Below are positions 1 to 4,848 of a stretch of 5,796 bases of DNA, in pieces (within the stretch, counting starts at the first letter, position 1; each line of letters begins with the position of its first letter). The translations under genes were made by a program, and so were the position numbers. Below the pieces are notes generated by a model. The model had not been told where the DNA came from. It was given only the letters and a program-made list of their open reading frames with translations, and ran no database searches. The DNA lies in assembly GCA_040881505.1 (NCBI GenBank), contig JBBEDC010000017.1, forward strand, positions 1-5,796, given 5' to 3'. Source of the DNA: JBBEDC01 sp040881505. GTDB taxonomy: Bacteria > Patescibacteriota > Andersenbacteria > UBA10190.

Positions 1-95
1 AGTCAGGCAGGTTTTACCGCCGTAAGAAGCATGGGGCTCCTTTTCAGATTCAGCCTGAGAAGGAAGACCGGCAGCCCTTCCGGCTGACTCCATAA
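1..95 (+). CDS. possible 3' end of a plus-strand gene (alternative reading)
   Basis: Reading from base 3, thirty codons are open and end at TAA 93-95; the visible tail begins SGRFYRRKKHGAPF and ends in FRLTP. It is basic and proline-containing, as many protein tails are, but it is too short to assign. The main support is positional: a hairpin followed by a T-rich tract starts seven bases after the stop, and the next plus-strand promoter comes just beyond. Codon statistics are poorer than for the opposing minus-strand frame (about 47% purine-first). It conflicts with the minus-strand call over the same bases, and only sequence to the left can decide. Confidence 0.27.
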   Translation, partial: SGRFYRRKKHGAPFQIQPEKEDRQPFRLTP

Positions 96-219
96 CGATA
101 CGCTCCTCTTGCGTGAGGAGCTCTTTTCTTTCCAAAGCACCCAGAACAAGCTCTCTACTTTCTGCATATTGACGAGTGATAAGGTCTCGGCTATATTCAC
201 ATTTCGCAATACTGTTCAT
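1..219 (-). CDS. hypothetical protein, C-terminus beyond the window (ambiguous with plus-strand reading)
   Basis: An ATG at 219-217 opens 73 codons without a stop to the window edge; the peptide begins MNSIAKCEYSRDLITRQYAE. It is charged and probably mostly helical in its first 50 residues (Arg, Glu and Leu rich), then becomes polar. Codon structure is coding-like: about 64% of codons start with a purine and about 37% with G. There is no Shine-Dalgarno sequence before the ATG, only an A/T-rich stretch (TAATTAAA), so translation would have to be leaderless or SD-independent. I recognise no family and no domain. Against it, the plus strand carries a terminator-like hairpin and a good promoter inside this frame. 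I slightly prefer this reading on codon statistics, but the call is open. Confidence 0.45.
   Translation of the reverse strand, partial: MNSIAKCEYSRDLITRQYAESRELVLGALERKELLTQEERIVMESAGRAAGLPSQAESEKEPHASYGGKTCLT
102..131 (+). terminator. putative intrinsic terminator, plus strand
   Basis: A perfect 7-bp stem, GCTCCTC (102-108) with GAGGAGC (115-121), closes a 6-base loop and is followed by the T-rich tract TCTTTTCTTT (122-131). It would terminate a plus-strand gene ending at 95. The same bases encode a Lys/Glu-rich stretch in the minus-strand frame, which by itself could produce an A-rich tract on that strand, so coincidence is possible. Confidence 0.42.
169..197 (+). promoter_or_regulatory. 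sigma70-type promoter for the 300-704 gene
   Basis: TTGACG (169-174) and TATATT (192-197) are separated by exactly 17 bases. Each matches the consensus hexamers (TTGACA, TATAAT) at five of six positions. The expected transcription start is near 204, giving a leader of about 95 bases before the GTG start at 300. No other plus-strand gene start lies between. The call is by eye; no matrix score was computed. Confidence 0.5.
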
Positions 220-299
220 TTTAATTAGGAGACACAAATCTAGCTCGGAGCAGATGTTTTACGGATGAAACCCTACAGACCCCCTTGAAAGGATTCCCT

Positions 300-704
300 G
301 TGCCCACAACAGTAGCGCTTCCCTCAGCCCAGGCGACTGAGGACGATACAACAATTCGGATCATGCTGCCGGAATACCTCCTTGGTATCCCTAGCCACGA
401 AGTTGAGCTCTCCCACTGGGTTGAGTTCACGGAAGAGTGTACCCGCGAGGGTCGCTTTTTCCTTTGCTACTTCGAGTGGCAGAGGACCAGGTGCGCCGCC
501 GTACTTCGCATGGGGTCTGCTCACAAGCCGGCCGCGCACTGGCACGCTGTGGCTGAATGGCCCAGCGAGGAAAACAGGAACTGCAAGTGCCCTGAGCGCT
601 ACATCGGGGGATGCTCAGCGGAACGATTCTTTGAACTGCTGAGCCAGCACACCCCGCACACAGATATCGGGCACGCGGTTGGAACAGCTGCACTCTCTGC
701 CTAG
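300..704 (+). CDS. hypothetical Cys/His-rich protein, 134 aa
   Basis: I do not recognise this protein. I place the start at GTG 300 because AAAGGA (288-293) sits six bases upstream; an in-frame TTG at 285 would add five residues but has no such site. The product has six cysteines (C47, C56, C65, C95, C97, C105, including a CxC in NCKC) and eight histidines, plus an aromatic core around HWVEF and CYFEW. No signal peptide or membrane segment is evident, so it is probably cytoplasmic. Metal or zinc binding is possible but is only an inference from composition. The gene is flanked by a good promoter and a good terminator, which supports it as a single-gene unit. Its middle is strikingly G+C-rich (about 62-68% in 481-600, against roughly 38-42% in sampled pyrG stretches), suggesting different origin or constraint. 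It ends with TAG, convergent with pyrG. Confidence 0.68.
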   Translation: MPTTVALPSAQATEDDTTIRIMLPEYLLGIPSHEVELSHWVEFTEECTREGRFFLCYFEWQRTRCAAVLRMGSAHKPAAHWHAVAEWPSEENRNCKCPERYIGGCSAERFFELLSQHTPHTDIGHAVGTAALSA

Positions 705-711
705 TTCACCT

Positions 712-752
712 GCACCGCTTTTAGGAACTTCCTAACTGTCGGTGCTTTTTTT
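712..752 (+). terminator. intrinsic terminator of the 300-704 gene, overlapping the pyrG 3' end
   Basis: An outer stem GCACCG (712-717) pairs with CGGTGC (740-745) and is followed directly by seven Ts (746-752). Inside it lies a second perfect inverted repeat, TTAGGAA-C-TTCCTAA (719-733), so the whole can fold as a stacked hairpin. The T-tract points to plus-strand termination eight bases after the TAG at 704. Positions 732-752 are also the last codons of pyrG on the other strand, where the T-tract reads as AAA AAA lysine codons. No T-tract serves pyrG in the reverse direction. Confidence 0.72.
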
Positions 753-2378
753 CGCCGCAGCTACGAAAGCGTTGAATAGCGGATGGCCGCCAACGGGACG
801 AGCGGTAAACTCCGGATGAAACTGAACCCCAACAAACCATGGATGATCTTCTACCTCTACTATTTCCACTAAGCTTCCATCCGGCGTTGTTCCGGATATA
901 CGCAATCCCGCGTCAGACAACTTGTCCCGAAACTCATTGTTAAATTCATACCGATGCCGATGACGTTCGCGAATCTTTTTTGAGCCGTATGCTTTGTATG
1001 AAAATGAATCAGGAGTAAGTACGCAGTCCCACCCACCCAGGCGCATCGTGCCTCCTTTTTCATGAATCGTTTTTTGGTCTTCCATAATGTGAATGACGCA
1101 GCTGTTCATGCGCTCCTGTCCTTGATCGCCTTCGTCGATAAATTCCTGACTGGTGGCTTGCTCCATACCCGCAACGTGACGGGCAAACTCAATTACCGCC
1201 AACTGCATGCCAAGGCATAGCCCTAGATACGGAATCTTGTTTTCTCGCGCATATTGAATTGCCTTGATCTTCCCTTCTGTACCGCGCACGCCAAACCCTC
1301 CAGGAACGGTCACGCCCTGCACTCCGTCAAAGAATGACGATATATCATCGGTCTTCTCCAACTCTTCTGCGTCAATCCAGCGCAAATCAAGATCAGTTCC
1401 ATTCTGCCAGCAAGCAGCCTTAAGCGCTGCAACTAAGCTGGCATAGGTATCCATCATAGTGGTGTACTTGCCTACCATGGCGATCGTTGTCTTTGGCTTG
1501 TCCTTCTTTATGTTATCAACCAGTTCTTTCCATTGTCCGTTGATTCGTGATCGCTTCTTAATCTCCAGCTTATCCATTATCACATCATCAAGATGGTGCT
1601 GCTCCATAATCAATGGCACCTCATACACCGTATCGACCGTATTAAGCGGTAAAATCGAATCCTTGCTTACATTGGTATATAGCGAAAGTTTGTTAACAAT
1701 ATCCTCCTCAGTTTGATAGTCAGTGCGCGCAATGAGTATGTCCGGCTGGATACCGATACTGCGCAGCTCTCTCACACTATTCTGCGCTGGTTTAGTCTTT
1801 ACTTCTTCAGAAGCTTTCAGGTACGGCAGAAATACCACATGAACATACAAAACGTTTTCTTTTCCCTCGTCGAGTGCCATCTGGCGAGCTGCTTCAACGA
1901 AATGAAATCCTTCGTTATCCCCTATCGTTCCGCCTATTTCAACAATATGCACATCACAATCGCTTTTAGCAGCCGCCTCTCGTGCTCGACGCTTTACCTC
2001 TTCGGTAACATGCGGGATAACCTGAACGGTTTTGCCTAAGTACTCCCCTCTTCGTTCTTTGTTGATTACCTCCTGATAAATCTCCCCCGTCATTACGGAA
2101 GAGTCTCCAGTTAGGTTTTGATCTAAAAAACGCTCGTAGTGCCCAAGATCAAGATCGGCTTCCGCTCCATCGTCTGTTACGAACACCTCGCCATGTTCGG
2201 CTGGATTTAAGGTACCCGCATCAATATTTATATATTGATCAAACTTCTGCATGCTGACCTTAAGGCCTCGCTCTTTGAGAATATTCCCAATTGAAGCTGA
2301 GGTAATTCCTTTACCCAGGCCGGACAGCACACCCCCAGTAACAAAAATATATTTCGGTTGTTTCGTTTTTCCTAGCAT
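732..2378 (-). CDS. pyrG: CTP synthase (glutamine-hydrolysing)
   Basis: CTP synthase aminates UTP to CTP using ATP and glutamine, the last step of pyrimidine nucleotide synthesis, in the cytoplasm. The 548 residues match the usual length (about 545). The N-terminal synthetase domain (about 1-275) has the P-loop GGVLSGLGKG (15-24), the segment HGEVFVTDDGAEADLDLGHYE (62-82), EIGGTIGDNE (147-156) and SVRELRSIGIQPD (201-213). The class I glutamine amidotransferase domain (about 296-545) has PGGFGVRG (359-366), the nucleophile C388 in GLCLGMQ, and the His/Glu pair H521 and E523 in FHPEF. All key catalytic residues are present. Variants such as GGVLSGLGKG and FDQYINIDAG resemble CPR-type PyrG. It starts at ATG 2378, three bases after the rplI stop, with only a purine-rich GAAGAAGAAAA stretch upstream, so translation is probably coupled to rplI. 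It ends with TAG inside the opposing terminator; I see no terminator of its own. Confidence 0.98.
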   Translation of the reverse strand: MLGKTKQPKYIFVTGGVLSGLGKGITSASIGNILKERGLKVSMQKFDQYINIDAGTLNPAEHGEVFVTDDGAEADLDLGHYERFLDQNLTGDSSVMTGEIYQEVINKERRGEYLGKTVQVIPHVTEEVKRRAREAAAKSDCDVHIVEIGGTIGDNEGFHFVEAARQMALDEGKENVLYVHVVFLPYLKASEEVKTKPAQNSVRELRSIGIQPDILIARTDYQTEEDIVNKLSLYTNVSKDSILPLNTVDTVYEVPLIMEQHHLDDVIMDKLEIKKRSRINGQWKELVDNIKKDKPKTTIAMVGKYTTMMDTYASLVAALKAACWQNGTDLDLRWIDAEELEKTDDISSFFDGVQGVTVPGGFGVRGTEGKIKAIQYARENKIPYLGLCLGMQLAVIEFARHVAGMEQATSQEFIDEGDQGQERMNSCVIHIMEDQKTIHEKGGTMRLGGWDCVLTPDSFSYKAYGSKKIRERHRHRYEFNNEFRDKLSDAGLRISGTTPDGSLVEIVEVEDHPWFVGVQFHPEFTARPVGGHPLFNAFVAAAKKSTDS

Positions 2379-2381
2379 GGG

Positions 2382-2849
2382 TTAGTTTTCTTCTTCAGGG
2401 ATAATAGCGACAACCATAGGAAACTCTACCTCACTTGAAAGCTTGACCACCATAGCGTGTGTCCCTAACTGCTTAATGGCCTTTGTGATTGTTATCTGCT
2501 TGGGAGTAAGCGTAAGTCCCGCTTGCTTGTTTAACTCTTCAACGATCTGCTTGGGTGTAATACTACCAAAAATTTCCTCTCCTTCATTTACCTTAGCTGT
2601 CAGCTGAAGCTCCGTTCCATCAAGCTGTTCTGCTTTTTCTTCCATAACTGCTAGCTCCGCTTCAGCTTTCTTCGCTTTATGTTCTGCCTCTTCTTTGTGT
2701 TTTTGCTGTTCCTGGTCTGTGGCGAGGGCGGCTTTCCCCTCAACAAATAGCTTGTTCCGGGCATATCCTTCAGAGACGGTGACGATATCGCCTGCTTTTC
2801 CGAGCGAGTCAATATCTTCGAGCAGTAGGACTTTCACATCACCAGCCAT
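2382..2849 (-). CDS. rplI: 50S ribosomal protein bL9
   Basis: bL9 binds 23S rRNA near the base of the L1 stalk and projects from the 50S surface. The 155 residues show the family's layout: an N-terminal rRNA-binding domain (about 5-52) with VKVLLLEDIDSLGKAGD and GYARNKLFVEGKAALAT, a long charged connecting helix (about 46-78) rich in Lys, Glu and Ala, and a C-terminal domain (about 80-152) ending in VEFPMVVAIIPE. Family members usually begin MKV, which corresponds to V5-K6-V7 here, so a GTG start at 2837 is an alternative. I keep ATG 2849 because neither site has a Shine-Dalgarno sequence and ATG GCT is a typical start context. The gene is first in a two-gene unit with pyrG, three bases apart, rather than beside rpsF, ssb and rpsR. 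bL9 is reported as patchily absent across CPR lineages, so its presence may help placement. Confidence 0.96.
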   Translation of the reverse strand: MAGDVKVLLLEDIDSLGKAGDIVTVSEGYARNKLFVEGKAALATDQEQQKHKEEAEHKAKKAEAELAVMEEKAEQLDGTELQLTAKVNEGEEIFGSITPKQIVEELNKQAGLTLTPKQITITKAIKQLGTHAMVVKLSSEVEFPMVVAIIPEEEN

Positions 2850-2971
2850 CGAACATCACTGTATCACTGATTCTCTTTTCTGTTCAACCCCGTCCTGCTT
2901 GCCAATATGCGATACCAATGAAAGTATATAGGGGGTTGATACAAGATAGTTCCTTAAGACAGGAGAGCTCC
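2850..2971. promoter_or_regulatory. divergent intergenic region with probable promoters for rplI-pyrG and the 2972 gene
   Basis: This 122-bp gap separates divergent starts, so both promoters should lie here. At its centre, AAAGTATATA (2921-2930) supplies a minus-strand TATACT (2928-2923, five of six matches to the -10 consensus) and an overlapping plus-strand TATATA (2925-2930). A plus-strand TTGCCA (2899-2904) is a possible -35 box but lies 20 bases away, longer than ideal. No good minus-strand -35 is visible. Overlapping -10 elements would make the two promoters compete. Boxes were chosen by eye. Confidence 0.35.
2855..2869. repeat. short tandem repeat in the rplI leader
   Basis: ATCACTG occurs at 2855-2861 and 2863-2869, separated by one T. 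On the rplI mRNA strand this reads CAGTGATACAGTGAT and lies 6-20 bases before the ATG at 2849. It could be a protein or RNA contact site in the leader, or chance; the second copy sits where a Shine-Dalgarno sequence would normally be. Confidence 0.4.
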
Positions 2972-3280
2972 ATGCACGGGGATCCTTTTGACTTGGACCA
3001 GACGGAATTCGCCAAGACCATTCACAAAATCGGAAGCGAGCCGCACGATGAGCTTCCAGAGGAACCGCCCCATCCTCTCTGTGAGAGCGCGCTGGTTGCG
3101 ATGCTCTCTGATCATCTTCGGCAAATGAATCGTGAACTGTACGAGACTCGAAAACCGAATGGTGACATGAGCGAGGACGCCTACTTTATGTTTGACGAAG
3201 GCCTCATGCTGCGCACAGAAGTCATTGCAGCACTGGCCATCCAGTACCTCAGAGAACATCCTGAGCTGCTGGACAAGTAG
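2972..3280 (+). CDS. hypothetical acidic protein, 102 aa
   Basis: I do not recognise this protein. The start is ATG 2972, because AGGAG (2961-2965) lies six bases upstream; an in-frame ATG at 2918 would add 18 residues but would sit upstream of the likely -10 box. The product is soluble-looking and acidic: an N-terminal polar segment (MHGDPFDLDQTEFAK), a Pro/Glu-rich linker (about 25-36, LPEEPPHP), then probable helices at about 38-60 (ALVAMLSDHLRQMNRELYE) and 67-98 (ending ALAIQYLREHPELL). It has a single cysteine (C37) and no signal peptide or membrane span. It is transcribed alone, divergent from rplI and convergent with the protease operon, with a clean terminator 13 bases after its TAG. 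The helical pattern fits a small adaptor or regulator, but nothing shows this. Confidence 0.8.
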   Translation: MHGDPFDLDQTEFAKTIHKIGSEPHDELPEEPPHPLCESALVAMLSDHLRQMNRELYETRKPNGDMSEDAYFMFDEGLMLRTEVIAALAIQYLREHPELLDK

Positions 3281-3293
3281 AAATTCACACTAT

Positions 3294-3318
3294 ACCGCTC
3301 CTTGAGCGGTTCTTTTTT
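3294..3318 (+). terminator. intrinsic terminator of the 2972-3280 gene
   Basis: A perfect 7-bp stem, ACCGCTC (3294-3300) with GAGCGGT (3304-3310), closes a 3-base CTT loop and is followed by TCTTTTTT (3311-3318). It begins 13 bases after the TAG stop. Confidence 0.88.
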
Positions 3319-3322
3319 GGAC

Positions 3323-3346
3323 AAAAAGGCCTAGTTGAAACTAGGC
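3323..3346 (-). terminator. intrinsic terminator of the aspS-protease-small gene operon
   Basis: On the minus strand GCCTAGT (3346-3340) pairs with ACTAGGC (3335-3329) around a 4-base loop, TTCA. After one C the RNA runs into five Us (3327-3323). The stem includes the TAG stop codon (3343-3341) and the last alanine codon of the 64-residue gene, so coding sequence and terminator overlap. It lies only four bases from the end of the opposing plus-strand terminator. Confidence 0.8.
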
Positions 3347-3535
3347 GCGATCGTTCTCTGCTCCAACAGCCCTTCCCAACAGGAAACTCCAGTCCTCGCC
3401 TTCTCGTAAGGCCTTCTTGTCGATAAGGTCCTGGTTCTGCTCAAACTCTCGAAGCACGTCTTCGATAGCCGTGTTTGGAGTCGGGTTAACAAAGAACTCT
3501 TCCGGCCGCGGGAGCTTAAGTGCTTTTCTTGCCAC
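3341..3535 (-). CDS. hypothetical small protein, 64 aa
   Basis: I do not recognise this protein. It starts at GTG (3535-3533), which is decided by a perfect AGGAGG (3547-3542) six bases upstream. The N-terminus is basic (MARKALKLPRPEEFF); the rest is acidic and probably helical (about 23-46, IEDVLREFEQNQDLIDKKAL), ending polar. It has no cysteine, signal peptide or membrane segment. It follows the S41 protease gene by 52 bases and is last in the operon, its TAG lying inside the terminator stem. The strong ribosome site suggests it is well translated. Position suggests a link with the protease or simple co-transcription; nothing in the sequence tells which. Confidence 0.82.
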   Translation of the reverse strand: MARKALKLPRPEEFFVNPTPNTAIEDVLREFEQNQDLIDKKALREGEDWSFLLGRAVGAENDRA

Positions 3536-3539
3536 TTGG

Positions 3540-3553
3540 CACCTCCTCAGGTG
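3540..3553 (-). promoter_or_regulatory. Shine-Dalgarno site within a small hairpin
   Basis: On the minus strand CACCT (3553-3549) can pair with AGGTG (3544-3540) around a GAGG loop. The AGGAGG ribosome site of the 64-residue gene spans loop and 3' stem, so folding would partly mask it. A 5-bp stem is modest, and this may only tune translation or may follow by chance from complementarity to a Shine-Dalgarno sequence. Confidence 0.35.
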
Positions 3554-3587
3554 AGAACTAGATAGACCTTATGCGTTAGCCACTATA

Positions 3588-4802
3588 CTAATTCTTCAAC
3601 TCCTCCAAAGCCCGCTGCAGAACTTCATCCTCCTCGGTTTCCAGATCGTCTTCCACCTCTATATCCGGCGCGATTCCTTCATCCGCGATTGAACGGCCTT
3701 CCGGCGTATACCACTTTGCTATAGTAACCCGCAGGCTTGATCCGTCTTTGAACGGAATAAGTTCCTGCACTGATCCCTTACCGAATGACTGTGTGCCGAC
3801 GATAGTGGCGTTCACTTGTTCCTGCAGCGCTCCAGCTAAAATTTCCGAAGCTGAGGCTGAGCCTTGGTTGATAAGGACAACAATGGGTAGATTCTGCAGT
3901 ATCGGCCGGTCATCAGTGCGGTATGGCGTATCACTACGCCCCTTTTCGGATACTACAAGTGTGCCAGGGCTTAAGAAAGTACTGGAGATATCAACCGCGG
4001 TCTGCAGAAACCCACCCGGGTTGTTGCGCACGTCGATAACGATGGCTGACACATTCTGTGAGACGAGACTGCGAGCAGCTTGTTTGAATTGCTGCACTGT
4101 CTCACCTCCAAAAGATTTAATGGCGATGTATCCGACATTGCCCTCCTCTACGCGCGACACCACGCTCTCTATTTCAATCGTATCGCGAACAACCGTAATC
4201 TCGCGAGGCTCCGCTTCGCCTTCTCTCACAACTGTGAGCGTTACCCCTTTACCCCTCTCGCCTCGAATATGCTGCACCACCTCATCAATCGGAGTGTGTG
4301 GGTTTACTTCTAGATCATCGACTTTGATAATAACGTCGTTCGGAAGGATACCGGCTTTCTGGGCAGGCTGTCCTTCAAGTAATGCGTGAACGGTTACCAG
4401 CCCATTTGCTTCCGTGCCGATCTCCACCCCTACGCCGGAAAACTTGCCGTTGAGCGTTTCTTGGAACTGTTTCGAATCTTCGGGGGTGGAAAATACGGTG
4501 TATGGGTCTCCAGTTGCACGCACTAGCCCCTCTACCGCTCCGTAGAAAAGATCCTTGTCGTCGAGGTCGCCAATGTAGTTTTCATGAAGCGCATCCCAAG
4601 CATTCCAAAACGTAGGAAAAGAAAACTGCCGCTGGCCATCGTCGGTTGACAGCAATCGGTATGCGGGCGCTTCACTGGCGGTAACAGGAACGAGATATCG
4701 GCCCACGAAGACACCGAGTGCGAGCACGAGGACGATGCCGGCTACGCGGGCTGTCGACCCCGTACGCTTGGGGTGGGATGGTTGAATAGGAATATTTTCC
4801 AT
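3588..4802 (-). CDS. ctpA: S41 family carboxy-terminal processing protease
   Basis: S41 proteases cut proteins near their C-termini outside the cytoplasmic membrane, in maturation or quality control. The 404 residues are typical. A short basic N-terminus precedes one hydrophobic span (about 20-40, AGIVLVLALGVFVGRYLVPV), probably a membrane anchor. The N-terminal helical region (about 64-118) contains GDPYTVFSTPED (98-109). A PDZ domain (about 119-205) follows, with GVGVEIG and the binding region GQPAQKAGILPNDVIIKVDD (144-163). The protease core (about 222-380) has DVRNNPGG (257-264) and SASASE. The family's Ser-Lys-Gln triad maps to S317, K342 and Q346, with the expected spacings of 25 and 4. 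The tail is acidic. It starts at ATG 4802 with AGGAGA (4816-4811) eight bases upstream, 46 bases after the aspS stop. The name ctpA is by family; ctpB or prc-like naming is equally possible. Its substrate is unknown. Confidence 0.95.
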   Translation of the reverse strand: MENIPIQPSHPKRTGSTARVAGIVLVLALGVFVGRYLVPVTASEAPAYRLLSTDDGQRQFSFPTFWNAWDALHENYIGDLDDKDLFYGAVEGLVRATGDPYTVFSTPEDSKQFQETLNGKFSGVGVEIGTEANGLVTVHALLEGQPAQKAGILPNDVIIKVDDLEVNPHTPIDEVVQHIRGERGKGVTLTVVREGEAEPREITVVRDTIEIESVVSRVEEGNVGYIAIKSFGGETVQQFKQAARSLVSQNVSAIVIDVRNNPGGFLQTAVDISSTFLSPGTLVVSEKGRSDTPYRTDDRPILQNLPIVVLINQGSASASEILAGALQEQVNATIVGTQSFGKGSVQELIPFKDGSSLRVTIAKWYTPEGRSIADEGIAPDIEVEDDLETEEDEVLQRALEELKN

Positions 4803-4848
4803 ACAAAGTGTCTCCTATATGTACCACAACCTCGCTCAATCCGCACGG

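Noticed and set aside
285..299. TTG start at 285 for the orphan gene
   Set aside because: It has no Shine-Dalgarno sequence, whereas GTG 300 has AAAGGA at six-base spacing. It remains possible if the upstream mini-ORFs are coupled.
427..693. 88-codon minus-strand open frame opposite the orphan gene
   Set aside because: G+C-rich sequence keeps several frames open. The plus frame has a promoter, ribosome site and terminator, while this product is Arg/Ser/Cys-rich and lacks signals.
1713..2039. 108-codon plus-strand open frame inside pyrG
   Set aside because: It is antisense to conserved CTP synthase sequence, with no ribosome site or terminator of its own.
2835..2837. GTG start for bL9 matching the usual MKV N-terminus
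   Set aside because: There is no ribosome site before it, and ATG 2849 in a good context adds only four residues. Not excluded.
2954..3259. 101-codon minus-strand open frame
   Set aside because: It is antisense to the 102-residue gene, which has a good Shine-Dalgarno sequence and a matching terminator; the minus frame has neither.
3748..4389. 213-codon plus-strand open frame
   Set aside because: It lies wholly antisense to the S41 protease, whose domains and triad are clear. The translated product is Ser/Thr/Cys-rich without domain features, as expected of a shadow frame.
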